Shown here: piece by piece, positions 1 through 8,742 of the stretch
Layout: every line of letters begins with the position of its first letter
How positions within the stretch are numbered: the first letter of the stretch is position 1
Notes under the pieces: generated by a model
The model's input: the letters and a program-made list of their open reading frames with translations, nothing else
What the model was told of the DNA's origin: nothing
Database searches by the model: none
Assembly: GCA_002403155.1 (NCBI GenBank)
Contig: DHHF01000008.1
Coordinates: 62,001 to 126,000, forward strand
Source: Sulfurovum sp. UBA4779
GTDB taxonomy: Bacteria > Campylobacterota > Campylobacteria > Campylobacterales > Sulfurovaceae
Length of the DNA stretch: 64,000 bases
Direction: 5' to 3'
Made by a program: the position numbers and the translations under genes

Positions 1-1731
1 GTGCTGTATAGCAGGGAGCAGCTTGAAAATATGCGCGCCAAAACGCTGAGGGATGTTTTCAAGACCACGCCGGTGATCTATTACCACGAAAACAGGTTCG
101 GTTTGCCCGATCCGCTTACGAGCGGGGCGTTTGAGCCTTACCGGAGCAATTTTATACGGCTCTACATCGACGGCGTGGAGATCACCCAAGGGTGGGCGGG
201 AAGCGGGCTGGTGCTGTACGGGGATATCAATATCGATTTTGTCGATCATATCGAGTTTTATTATGCCATCCCTTCTTTTGAGACTTCCGTAGAGCCGGCG
301 TATCTGACGATCTTTCTTTACTCCAAAGACCCCAAGCGCGAAGGCGGCGGCAAACTGGGTTTGAGCGGCGGAAGCAGAGGCTACAACGCCCAAACGTTCA
401 GCTATGCCAAACAGGAAAACGAGTTTACCTATATGATGAACGTTGCGCATACCAAAGAGAAGCGCGAAAAGATACCCAACGGTACCTCCCTTCCGTTGTC
501 GAGAGACTTTGAAACCACGCAGCTTTTTTCGCATGCCAAGAGCGATGATCAGGCGTTCCATCTTCAGGTGATGAAGAAAAATGCCGACTCTTTGGCAGGC
601 CTCAGCTATGATGCGACGCCTGAAGCCAGCAAGATGGATTATCTGAATGTGCATATGGACTACGGGGTCGACTTTGATGCAAACTGGCGGGCGCAGTTTA
701 CCTATGACTGGCTTGAAAAAGAAGTTTATGCAAAAGATGATGCACCTTTGCTTTATATGGGCTTTTTTTCGTCCGCCCTGCAAGAGCTTGATGCCGAGGC
801 AACGACAAGCGCTTATACGGGGGAGCTGACCTATCATGAGACGGTAGGCAAACACCGCATCGCTGCAGGCGTCAAAGGCAGGCTCAAACAGCTGGACCGT
901 TTAAATGTGCAGGGGGAAGGCGATATCGCTTTGGGGTTTGACAGCGAAGCGATCACGTCGGTTTTTTTTCAAGACCAGTATGCCCTTGCAGAAAACCAGC
1001 TGCTGACACTGGGGGTAGAAGGGATACATTTTGGCAGAAACGGTGATGTGGAAGATGACAACCTGATGCAGTTTCGTCTGGGGTATATCTACGGCGGCGA
1101 GCATTGGACATACAAGACGTATCTGTACCGGGTGATGTTTGCGCTGGATCCTTTAAATAGATATCTGGGGTATGCGCTTTCTGAGAGTGTGCCTGCACAA
1201 AAAACCCTGGGGTTTACCCAAGAGCTTGCCTATACGGATGAAAAGCAATACATCCGCCTGATGCTGCTTTTGATGAAAGATGAAGACGGATTGGTCCAAA
1301 ATCCCGGAGCTGCAGGGGATACCAAGTATTTCTTTTCGGTTTTGAATTATGATTATCGTTTTGATGTCAACAGCAAGATAACTTCGCAAATCTATTATGC
1401 AGAATATAAGAATATTTTCGGGCTTAACAGTCTTGAGGATATAAGCGGATTTTTTACCTTTTTTAAACGGTATGAAGCTCTGGATTTTTATAACGGTGTG
1501 GTGTGGCACCGCAACAGCCTTGACTGGAAAAACTATTGGGATTGGACCAGTTCGGTGACCTGGAATGTCGATGAAGACCTGACACTGACGCTCAAAGGGG
1601 AAAATCTTTTGGACAAAGCCAAAGAGACCGATCTTTACAGATATGACCTCTCCAGCGGTTCGTTTTTAAGTCCTTTGTCTATCTCTCCGATAGACCGCAG
1701 GATCATGCTTGAGCTGGAGTATATGTTTTGA
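1..1731 (+). CDS. TonB-dependent receptor-like outer-membrane protein, 5' end outside window
   Basis: Outer-membrane beta-barrel of the TonB-dependent receptor type. The first visible part resembles a plug domain (a 'LRDVFKTTPVI' segment, then 'IRLYIDGVEI' and 'DHIEFYYA', at the place where plugs carry the DG-x-x and ER-x-E-V-x-x-G segments), but it lacks the usual glycine-rich motifs. The rest is alternating aromatic beta-strand sequence, with 'LKGENLLDKA' and a final ..LELEYMF ending in Phe, typical of the barrel terminus. The opening GTG at base 1 is probably internal, so the signal peptide and any TonB box lie upstream. The stop overlaps the next gene as ATGA, so translation is likely coupled to the periplasmic and EAL genes. 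The ligand cannot be told; the context suggests sensing rather than bulk transport. Confidence 0.75.
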   Translation: MLYSREQLENMRAKTLRDVFKTTPVIYYHENRFGLPDPLTSGAFEPYRSNFIRLYIDGVEITQGWAGSGLVLYGDINIDFVDHIEFYYAIPSFETSVEPAYLTIFLYSKDPKREGGGKLGLSGGSRGYNAQTFSYAKQENEFTYMMNVAHTKEKREKIPNGTSLPLSRDFETTQLFSHAKSDDQAFHLQVMKKNADSLAGLSYDATPEASKMDYLNVHMDYGVDFDANWRAQFTYDWLEKEVYAKDDAPLLYMGFFSSALQELDAEATTSAYTGELTYHETVGKHRIAAGVKGRLKQLDRLNVQGEGDIALGFDSEAITSVFFQDQYALAENQLLTLGVEGIHFGRNGDVEDDNLMQFRLGYIYGGEHWTYKTYLYRVMFALDPLNRYLGYALSESVPAQKTLGFTQELAYTDEKQYIRLMLLLMKDEDGLVQNPGAAGDTKYFFSVLNYDYRFDVNSKITSQIYYAEYKNIFGLNSLEDISGFFTFFKRYEALDFYNGVVWHRNSLDWKNYWDWTSSVTWNVDEDLTLTLKGENLLDKAKETDLYRYDLSSGSFLSPLSISPIDRRIMLELEYMF

Positions 1732-2177
1732 AAAGATATTTTTTTGTCTTTTTGCTGTTGTTGGGGCAACTGCATGCTCTGGAGAGAGAAAGTACGCTTA
1801 AGATGTATGGCGTAATCTTTGAAGCGCTCGGCCTAAAAGCTCCCATTCATCTGTATGTCAACGATAAAGAATACCGAAGCGTATTTAGGCATTCGCCCGA
1901 TATCGAACTGGTAGATGTTTTTGAAAAGTCCGATATCGTTTTGGTCACCACCGAAGAGGCATTGGAGCTGGCAAGAAGAAAAAAAGGCCAAAACCCCGAA
2001 GGAAAGCCGATCGTATTTGCTACGGATTATCATTTTTTAAAATCGTGCGAAAAGGCAGTGGGTGCGTTTTATTGGAGAAAGGGGCGGTCTCAATTGCTGT
2101 TCTTAAAAAAGAGACTGGAGAGGCATCACATTACGGTGCCCGAACGTTATGATCAGTTTGTCATAGATGAGTTATGA
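1728..2177 (+). CDS. Small exported (periplasmic) protein in the receptor/EAL operon
   Basis: A 149-residue protein with a clear Sec signal peptide (basic start, hydrophobic 'FFVFLLLLGQLHA' core, cleavage near A17). The mature part is about 130 residues of alternating alpha/beta sequence with strands such as 'IHLYVND' and 'DIVLVTT' and a C-terminal 'GAFYWRKGRSQLLF' segment. I do not recognise a named family. Its size, location and position between a receptor gene and a membrane c-di-GMP gene recall YfiR, the periplasmic repressor of YfiN, but homology is not shown. It overlaps both neighbours by ATGA, so the three products are probably made in fixed proportion. A solute-binding fragment is another possibility. 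Confidence 0.7.
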   Translation: MKRYFFVFLLLLGQLHALERESTLKMYGVIFEALGLKAPIHLYVNDKEYRSVFRHSPDIELVDVFEKSDIVLVTTEEALELARRKKGQNPEGKPIVFATDYHFLKSCEKAVGAFYWRKGRSQLLFLKKRLERHHITVPERYDQFVIDEL

Positions 2178-4066
2178 AACAGCCGTATTTTAATCGAATT
2201 ATTTTCGGTATCATAGGATTGCTTATCCTTTTTGTGCTGTATCTGCAATATGCCATCATTGAAAATACAGAAAAGATAAAAAAAGACGAAATCCAAAAAT
2301 CCGAAAAATATGCGCAAAAAATCGTACAATACCTTCGTGCAAAAACAGGCGGCCATATCGAATCCGCTTTAACAAACAATCCCAAACTCAGAGACCAGCT
2401 CAATGATGTGCTGCAGGCTTTTTTGACCGAGAACTATCAGTATATTTTTGTACTGAAAAAAGATGCAAAAGGGCATTATCGTTTTTTGCTGGACGGTTCA
2501 AAAGAGGAAGCCGTAGAGTATCAAACAATCTTTTTCCCGCAAAGCAGTGTGTTTGACCGGGTGTATGAGACGCAAAAAACAGGCATCGCCAAACAGCAGG
2601 AAAGTACTCAAAAAATTTGGCTTTCATTGCTTTATCCCATAGTAGAAGACAAGCAAACGCAAGCGCTTTTGGTTGTCGACCTTTCAGAAGAGTATGCCGA
2701 TTATCTAAACAATCTTAACTCTCCGTTGAAAGTGCTTGTCAGTTTGATGCAGATCTTTTTGGTCATCAGTATGGCGCTGCTTGTGTTGATGGCGTATCGT
2801 TACTATAAATTTCGTCAAAGTGTTTTAAACGATACGCTAACGGGCGCGCATACCAAGCTTTATCTGGAGGAATTTTTTAACCGCAATCGGCTGGATGAGT
2901 ATAATGCGATATTGATCGATATCGATGAATTTAAAGAAATCAATGAAAAATACGGTTATGATGCCGGAGATGCGATCATCAAAGAGTTTGTCCAGGCTGT
3001 TTTGGCCGAACTTTCTTTAAGCGCAAAGCTCATAAGAACGGCAGGTACGGAATTTTTTATCGTTGTGCCCAAAAATGAGATCGAGATCGGGATATTGACC
3101 CAAAAGCTGTTTGAAATCCTGAAAGAAAAAAAATACCTTACGGGCAATGATGTAGCATCTTTAACGATCTCTATGAGCGCCATGGTCATCCCGAAGGGTG
3201 CATCTTCTTTGCAGGCCATACAAAGGATACTGGATGAAAAGCTTCTTGAGGTGAAAAGCAGAGGAAAAAATAACTTTATCATTTTGGATCTGCAAAGCAT
3301 CGATGATCTAAGATACCGCGATATCGACTATATCAAAGAAGCATTGGAAGAAAAAAGGGTTTGTTGTCTTTACCAGCCCATCGTTTGCACCCAAACAAAA
3401 CAAATCATCAAATACGAGGCTTTGGTGCGATTGATCGACAAAGAAGATGACAAAAAACTGATCACTCCCCATCATTTTCTAAAAGTGATCAAAGGCACCA
3501 CACAATACATCAAAATGAGCAAATTGGTACTGGAAGAGGCTTTCAGTACCTTGCATGCTTTTCCGGATATCCAAGTAAGCATCAATCTTGATCTTGATGA
3601 TCTGTACAGCAGCGATATGATGAAGCTGATTACAAAGCATCTCCATAAAAACAGGGAAGTGGCAAATCGATTGACGTTTGAGATTTTGGAATATCATGAA
3701 ATACAAGATTATGACAAAGTCGCATTGATTTTCCAACAATTAAAAACTTACGGTTCCAAAATTGCCATCGATGATTTTGGAAGCGGATATGCAAACTATT
3801 ATTATTTGATACATTTGGATATCGATATCCTCAAAATAGACGGAAATCTGATAGCTCAGCTTCATACTTCTCCCCGACGCACTAAAATCGTGCTTCAGTC
3901 GATCCAAAAATTGGCTAAAGATTTTGGATATAAACTGGTTGCCGAATTTGTCTGTGATGAAATGATTTATGAGCAAATCAAAGAGCTGGACATCGAATAT
4001 GCGCAAGGATATTATCTGGGAGAGCCTAAACCGATCGAGGCGTATGAGAAATTCATCAAACTTTGA
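2174..4066 (+). CDS. Membrane GGDEF/EAL protein, probable c-di-GMP phosphodiesterase
   Basis: A 630-residue signalling protein: membrane helix about 9-28, periplasmic sensor region about 29-186, second helix about 187-208, GGDEF domain about 215-370 and EAL domain about 380-625. The GGDEF signature is degenerate (AGTEF at 290-294), so cyclase activity is unlikely. The EAL domain keeps the expected residues: EAL at 415-417, N471, E503, D533/D534 in 'IAIDDFGSGY', K554 in 'LKIDG', E591 and Q611. It should therefore cleave c-di-GMP, perhaps with the GGDEF part as a GTP-sensing domain, as known for other hybrids. It is the last gene of the ATGA-overlapped set with the receptor and the small periplasmic protein, whose signal its periplasmic loop probably receives. 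Confidence 0.9.
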   Translation: MKQPYFNRIIFGIIGLLILFVLYLQYAIIENTEKIKKDEIQKSEKYAQKIVQYLRAKTGGHIESALTNNPKLRDQLNDVLQAFLTENYQYIFVLKKDAKGHYRFLLDGSKEEAVEYQTIFFPQSSVFDRVYETQKTGIAKQQESTQKIWLSLLYPIVEDKQTQALLVVDLSEEYADYLNNLNSPLKVLVSLMQIFLVISMALLVLMAYRYYKFRQSVLNDTLTGAHTKLYLEEFFNRNRLDEYNAILIDIDEFKEINEKYGYDAGDAIIKEFVQAVLAELSLSAKLIRTAGTEFFIVVPKNEIEIGILTQKLFEILKEKKYLTGNDVASLTISMSAMVIPKGASSLQAIQRILDEKLLEVKSRGKNNFIILDLQSIDDLRYRDIDYIKEALEEKRVCCLYQPIVCTQTKQIIKYEALVRLIDKEDDKKLITPHHFLKVIKGTTQYIKMSKLVLEEAFSTLHAFPDIQVSINLDLDDLYSSDMMKLITKHLHKNREVANRLTFEILEYHEIQDYDKVALIFQQLKTYGSKIAIDDFGSGYANYYYLIHLDIDILKIDGNLIAQLHTSPRRTKIVLQSIQKLAKDFGYKLVAEFVCDEMIYEQIKELDIEYAQGYYLGEPKPIEAYEKFIKL

Positions 4067-4072
4067 TATAAT
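4067..4072 (+). promoter_or_regulatory. Possible -10 box for the housekeeping operon
   Basis: A perfect TATAAT lies in 'CTTTGATATAATAC', overlapping the stop codon of the EAL gene and about 40 bases before the next start. Campylobacterota sigma-70 promoters often need only a strong -10, and no -35 is evident. It would let the isoprenoid/haem operon be transcribed separately from the signalling genes. Confidence 0.45.
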
Positions 4073-4113
4073 ACTTTTTTTGGTTGGCAAAGCATAAAAA
4101 AGAGGGAGCAAAG

Positions 4114-4389
4114 ATGAGACTGTTTGATGATGAAGATGATTTTTTGGTAGGGACGCCTAAGAGCAATTTCTTTGGGATTGTCAAAACGGCCAATCAAAAT
4201 ATCGTAGAGATGGAAATTGAAAAAATGTTTCAGCGTTTGGCCGTAGCAGAAAAACTGTTGGAAGAAAAAGGGCTGGAAGAAGAGCATGAAATGCTTTTAA
4301 GAAGTATGGCTGTCGAACAGGAACTGGAAGACAGAACCAACAGTATTTTCATAGAGCTTGTGGGCAATATCGTCACGCAATGCGAATAG
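4114..4389 (+). CDS. Conserved small acidic protein (Cj0540-like position)
   Basis: A 91-residue acidic, probably cytoplasmic protein with an Asp/Glu-rich start ('RLFDDEDDFLVG') and a long charged helix in the second half. I chose the ATG at 4114 because GAGGGAGCAAAG sits just before it; an in-frame TTG at 4084 has no better signal. It stands directly upstream of the polyprenyl synthase gene, the place of Cj0540 in Campylobacter jejuni as I recall it. Function unknown. Confidence 0.75.
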   Translation: MRLFDDEDDFLVGTPKSNFFGIVKTANQNIVEMEIEKMFQRLAVAEKLLEEKGLEEEHEMLLRSMAVEQELEDRTNSIFIELVGNIVTQCE

Positions 4390-4398
4390 GAATAGACG

Positions 4399-5295
4399 TT
4401 GTTAAGTGCCGTTGAAAGAAAAATAGAACAGTTTGTTGCCGATCTGGATGATCAGTACGTTTCTTCTTTGTATGCAAAGCTGCCCGAAGGAAAAAGGCTC
4501 CGCGCAAAACTTATTTTGAAAATCGCAGGGAGCGGATTGTCCGTCGTAAAGACGGCAGCGATCGTCGAGATGATCCATGCGGCCAGTTTGCTGCATGATG
4601 ATGTGATAGATGATGCGCATATGCGCCGCAGCAAGCCCTCTCTCAATGCCATCTACGGCAACAAGACGGCTATCATGTTTGGCGATATCCTGTATTCGAA
4701 AGGGTTTTTTGAACTTAACAATATCAGCGCGGATGTAGCAAAGATCATATCAAATGCCGTTACTCAGCTAAGCTTGGGAGAACTTCAAGACGTCTCTCTC
4801 TCCAAGGCGTTTAATGACGATAAAGAAGCTTATTTGAAGATGATTTATCAAAAAACCGCCTCGTTGATAGAAGCAAGCGCGGGTGCAGCGGCGATACTGG
4901 CAGGCAAGCCCAAAGAAGCATATATGGTTTACGGCAGAAACTTGGGGCTTGCGTTTCAAATGATCGATGATATTTTGGATATTACTTCTGATAGTGCAAC
5001 ATTGGGCAAGCCTGCATTGCATGATTTTGCAGAAGGAAAAACGACATTGCCTTATATTTATCTGCATGAAGCATTAGAGATGCAAGAAAGACAAAAACTT
5101 CATTCACTGCACGGCAGGGTACTTGCAGAAAAAGAGCAGGCATGGGTTTTAGAGCAGATGCAAAAGCATTTGATTATCGAAAAATCCTACGGGCAGGCAA
5201 AAAAGCTGATCGATGAAGCCATAGAACTGATGCAGGTGCGGGGCGAAAAAGCACTTTCGGACATTGCAAAAGAGATGATAGAGAGAGATTTTTAG
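4399..5295 (+). CDS. Polyprenyl (octaprenyl-type) diphosphate synthase
   Basis: A trans-prenyltransferase that extends allylic diphosphates with isopentenyl diphosphate, probably making the quinone side chain. The two Asp-rich motifs of the family are present: 'LLHDDVIDDAHMRR' (first DDxxD, followed by the Arg pair) and 'MIDDILD' (second DDxxD). The length, 298 residues, is normal. The start is TTG with AGGA eight bases upstream, ten bases after the previous stop. hemA follows after two bases. Chain length cannot be read from sequence alone, but the position beside haem and menaquinone genes suits a role in respiratory quinone synthesis. Confidence 0.9.
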   Translation: MLSAVERKIEQFVADLDDQYVSSLYAKLPEGKRLRAKLILKIAGSGLSVVKTAAIVEMIHAASLLHDDVIDDAHMRRSKPSLNAIYGNKTAIMFGDILYSKGFFELNNISADVAKIISNAVTQLSLGELQDVSLSKAFNDDKEAYLKMIYQKTASLIEASAGAAAILAGKPKEAYMVYGRNLGLAFQMIDDILDITSDSATLGKPALHDFAEGKTTLPYIYLHEALEMQERQKLHSLHGRVLAEKEQAWVLEQMQKHLIIEKSYGQAKKLIDEAIELMQVRGEKALSDIAKEMIERDF

Positions 5296-5297
5296 GA

Positions 5298-6605
5298 ATG
5301 TATTATCAGGTTATAAGTTTTTCCCATAAAAATTGTGAATTGGCGATGAGAGAAAAGTTGGCTTTTGCCAATAATGAAGAAAAAAAACAAATGCTGGATG
5401 CATTGGTTGAGTTTGATTTTATCCATGAAGCATTTATCGTCTCGACATGCAACAGAGTAGAGATCGTAATGGCAACCAGGGATAATTTTTCGAGTTATCA
5501 TACGGTGCTGGGTTTGGTCAGCCAGCATAGCACATTGAACTTTTATGATATCAAAGCCGCCGCAAAGCGTTATGACGACGAAGAGGCCATAGGGCATATT
5601 TTTTCCGTTGTTTCTTCTTTGGATTCTTTGGTGATTGGAGAATCCCAAATTACAGGCCAAGTAAAAGAAGCGTTTAAATTTTCTTATGAAAACGGTACGG
5701 CCGGACGCAAGCTCAATCGCGTGGTTTCTTATGCGATCAAATGCGCAGCCCAGGTGCGAAATGAAACCAATATTTCCGAGCATCCTATCTCCATTGCGTC
5801 GGTTGCCGTTTCTCAGGCGCAGAAAATTTTAGGCGAAAATATGCCCGGTATGACGGCTGTAGTGATAGGAGCCGGAGAGATAGGCGTATTGGCTGTCAAG
5901 CATCTGCTTAGAGCGGGATGCGATGTGGTACTCATAGGCAGAGACCTTGAGAAAGTGGAGAGAATAGCGCAAGAGCTGGGCGAAAACGTCAAAGCCGATA
6001 CCATGGAGAAGCTCGACAAATATGTCAATAGGTACCGTTTGCTTTTTTCGGCTACTGCTTCTGCTGAATGTATCATCACCAAAGAGATGATAGAAAACGA
6101 TGCACTGCCAAGGGTCTGGTTTGATATGGCAATCCCCCGTGATATCGAAGAGATGGATTTTGAAAAATTGCAGCTTTTCCGTATCGATGATTTGCAGAGT
6201 ATTTCCCAGGACAACCATGCTTTGCGTGAGGAACAGGCCGTAAGAGCTTCAGAGATCGTCGCGCGCTACAAGGACGAATTTTATGCATGGCTGCGCGCCC
6301 TTTCTGTCGAGCCGGTTATCAAACAAATGAGGCAGCATGTATCAGCCGCGATAGAGCGTGAAATGCAAAGGGCGATAAAAAAAGGGTTTATCCCGGCCGA
6401 ATATGAAGAAAATATAAGAAAAATGGCACAACAGATGTTTAACCGCTTTTTACATGATCCTACGGAAAATATCAGACGCTCCTCTGCGCAAAAGCAAAAT
6501 ACAAACTGCATCGAATCCGTCAAAGAAATGTTCAATATCGATACTGAGCATATCGATTATAAACAGTATAAAGACGATCACCACATAAAAGGATACAGCG
6601 CATGA
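5298..6605 (+). CDS. hemA: Glutamyl-tRNA reductase
   Basis: Reduces glutamyl-tRNA(Glu) to glutamate-1-semialdehyde with NADPH, the first committed step of C5-pathway haem synthesis. The catalytic Cys is C51 in 'STCNRVE'; 'GESQITGQVK' is the conserved active-site loop; 'VVIGAGEIGVLAVKHLL' is the Rossmann NADPH site; the C-terminal helical dimerisation part is present. The 435 residues match the family. It overlaps proS by ATGA. hemC lies three genes downstream, so two haem steps share this cluster, as in Campylobacter. Confidence 0.96.
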   Translation: MYYQVISFSHKNCELAMREKLAFANNEEKKQMLDALVEFDFIHEAFIVSTCNRVEIVMATRDNFSSYHTVLGLVSQHSTLNFYDIKAAAKRYDDEEAIGHIFSVVSSLDSLVIGESQITGQVKEAFKFSYENGTAGRKLNRVVSYAIKCAAQVRNETNISEHPISIASVAVSQAQKILGENMPGMTAVVIGAGEIGVLAVKHLLRAGCDVVLIGRDLEKVERIAQELGENVKADTMEKLDKYVNRYRLLFSATASAECIITKEMIENDALPRVWFDMAIPRDIEEMDFEKLQLFRIDDLQSISQDNHALREEQAVRASEIVARYKDEFYAWLRALSVEPVIKQMRQHVSAAIEREMQRAIKKGFIPAEYEENIRKMAQQMFNRFLHDPTENIRRSSAQKQNTNCIESVKEMFNIDTEHIDYKQYKDDHHIKGYSA

Positions 6606-8308
6606 GATTTTCAAAATTTTTGGTACCTACCACCAAAGAAACTCCCAATGATGCGACATTGGCAAGCCATATTTATCTCATAAGAGGCGGGTTTATCCAG
6701 TCTGTCGGAGGAAGCGGGCTTTATAACTTTTTGCCTTTGGGAAAAAAAGTACTGGACAAAGTGCACCGCATAGTTAAAGAAGAGTTAGATAATGCAGGCT
6801 GCCAAGAAGTGAGCCTTAGTTTTGTGACCCCTGCAACACTGTGGCAGCAAAGCGGACGTTTTGAAAAATACGGCAAAGAGCTGCTGCGTTTCAAAGATCG
6901 CAAAGAGAACGATTTTGTGTTGGGGCCGACCCATGAAGAGATGATGGTGAATCTTGTAAAGCAAACGGTGCAAAGCTATAAACAGCTGCCGTTAAACCTT
7001 TATCAGATCAATCTAAAGTTCCGTGATGAGATAAGGCCGCGTTTTGGATTGATGCGAGGACGGGAATTTTTAATGAAAGACGGCTACAGCTTCCATGTGT
7101 CCACTGAGGATATGCAGCGCGAATTTGCATTGATGGAAGAAACGTATAAAAAAATATTTGCCCGGCTCGGGCTTGCTTTTAAAGTGGTTGAGGCAGACAG
7201 CGGTGCGATAGGCGGAAGCGGAAGCAAGGAGTTTATGGTACTTGCCGAAAGCGGGGAAGACACGATAGTTGTTTGCGACGCTTGCGAGTACGGTGCAAAT
7301 ATCGAAGCGGCTACCCGCAAAGAGAAAACGTGCGAAGCAGAAGCGCCTGAAGCGGAGTTTGCAAGATTCTACACCCCGGATGTAAAAACGATAGAAGCGT
7401 TGAGCGGCTATTTTAGGGTAGATCCGTACTATTTGGTCAAGACGGTAGCAAAACGCGCTCTTTATGATGAGGGCAGAAGCGAAGTTGTGTTGTTTGCCCT
7501 AAGAGGGTCGGATGAACTGCAAGAAGTAAAAGCCTGCAATGCAGTGGATGCAAATGATTTGGCAGACATCAGTGAAGAAGAATTGGCCCAGATCGGTTTG
7601 GCGGCAGGTTTTATGGGGCCTGTGAACGTGCCGAAAGGGGTAAGGGTGGTTTTAGACAGTACGCTCAAAGATGCCCCTTCGGTAATTTGCGGAGCCAATG
7701 AGAAAGATTATCATTTGATTGGGGTAAGTTTTGCAGAGAAGCAAGCAGAGTATTTTGACCTTGCCGCCGTTCAGGAGGGAGATTTGTGTCCATGCTGCGG
7801 TAAACCGATGCGATATACCAAGGGGATAGAAGTAGGGCATATTTTTCAGCTTGGCACCCGTTATAGCGAGCCGCTGGGTGCTACGTTTTTGGATGAAAAC
7901 GGTAAAATTCAGCCTATGATCATGGGAACCTACGGGATAGGTGTCAGCCGCTTGCTGGCAGCCATTATCGAACAGCATCACGATGAGAAAGGATGCATCT
8001 GGACCAAAGAGTCTGCACCGTTTGATCTTCAGATCATTGTCTCCAACACCAAAGACGAAGAACAAAGAGCGGCGGGAGAGATGCTTTATGAAAAGCTAAA
8101 GGCACAAGGAAAAGAGGTGCTTCTTGATGACAGAAAAGAGCGTTTCGGTTTTAAAATGAAAGATTATGAGCTCATGGGGGTACCTTATGCGATCGTCATA
8201 GGGAAAAAACTTCAAGAGGGGCTTGTAGAGTTCGTTTGCAGAGAAGGGATGCAATCTGAAGATATTTTGATCGATACCATTGCGGATATTGTCAGTCAAA
8301 GGATATAG
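6602..8308 (+). CDS. proS: Prolyl-tRNA synthetase (bacterial type)
   Basis: Class II aminoacyl-tRNA synthetase charging tRNA(Pro). The N-terminal catalytic core begins 'MRFSKFLVPTTKETPNDA'; motif 2 is in the 'FRDEIRPRFGLMRGREF' stretch; motif 3 is near 'GIGVSRLLAAIIEQ'. Between motifs 2 and 3 is the long insertion (roughly residues 220-400) that edits mischarged Ala-tRNA(Pro) in bacterial-type enzymes, and the anticodon-binding domain follows. 568 residues is the expected length. The start overlaps the hemA stop (ATGA) and fxsA begins two bases after the stop. Confidence 0.96.
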   Translation: MRFSKFLVPTTKETPNDATLASHIYLIRGGFIQSVGGSGLYNFLPLGKKVLDKVHRIVKEELDNAGCQEVSLSFVTPATLWQQSGRFEKYGKELLRFKDRKENDFVLGPTHEEMMVNLVKQTVQSYKQLPLNLYQINLKFRDEIRPRFGLMRGREFLMKDGYSFHVSTEDMQREFALMEETYKKIFARLGLAFKVVEADSGAIGGSGSKEFMVLAESGEDTIVVCDACEYGANIEAATRKEKTCEAEAPEAEFARFYTPDVKTIEALSGYFRVDPYYLVKTVAKRALYDEGRSEVVLFALRGSDELQEVKACNAVDANDLADISEEELAQIGLAAGFMGPVNVPKGVRVVLDSTLKDAPSVICGANEKDYHLIGVSFAEKQAEYFDLAAVQEGDLCPCCGKPMRYTKGIEVGHIFQLGTRYSEPLGATFLDENGKIQPMIMGTYGIGVSRLLAAIIEQHHDEKGCIWTKESAPFDLQIIVSNTKDEEQRAAGEMLYEKLKAQGKEVLLDDRKERFGFKMKDYELMGVPYAIVIGKKLQEGLVEFVCREGMQSEDILIDTIADIVSQRI

Positions 8309-8310
8309 TC

Positions 8311-8742
8311 GTGATAATAGTCCTTATACCGCTCTTGTTATTAGAGCTTTATCTTTCGCTAAAGGTGGGCGAAAGTATAGGGTTTGTATGGAGTGCCGTG
8401 TGGATTGTGGCAAGTATGGTTATCGGAGTAAGATTGCTTCAGTCTACCCCGTTTGCCATCATGGGCAATCTTAGCTCGGTGGCAGCAGGAAAGCTGAGCA
8501 TGAAAAACTTTCACGATGCTGCTACGGCTTATTTTGCAGGGGCGGTTTTGCTGATCATTCCGGGAGTATTGAGCGATTTTTTAGGTTTGATTTGTTTGGG
8601 GTATGCGCTTTATTTAAGATTTGTTGCTAAAATAACTCCGGAACAAAATCGGCATGATGCTGATTATATTTACAAGGAAGAAGAAAATGTCATTGATGTT
8701 GAAATTGTTGATGAGCACAGCAGCCGTAACGATCGCCGTTAG
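8311..8742 (+). CDS. fxsA: FxsA family membrane protein
   Basis: A 143-residue inner-membrane protein of the FxsA/UPF0716 family, named for suppressing phage T7 exclusion by F in E. coli; the normal role is unclear. It shows the 'LLLLELYLSLKVGESIGF' opening, three to four hydrophobic segments and the conserved 'IPGVLSDFLGL' near residues 90-100. The start is GTG with AAAGGATATAG upstream. It sits between proS and hemC, as Cj0544 does in Campylobacter. Its last 56 bases overlap the next gene in another frame. Confidence 0.85.
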   Translation: MIIVLIPLLLLELYLSLKVGESIGFVWSAVWIVASMVIGVRLLQSTPFAIMGNLSSVAAGKLSMKNFHDAATAYFAGAVLLIIPGVLSDFLGLICLGYALYLRFVAKITPEQNRHDADYIYKEEENVIDVEIVDEHSSRNDRR

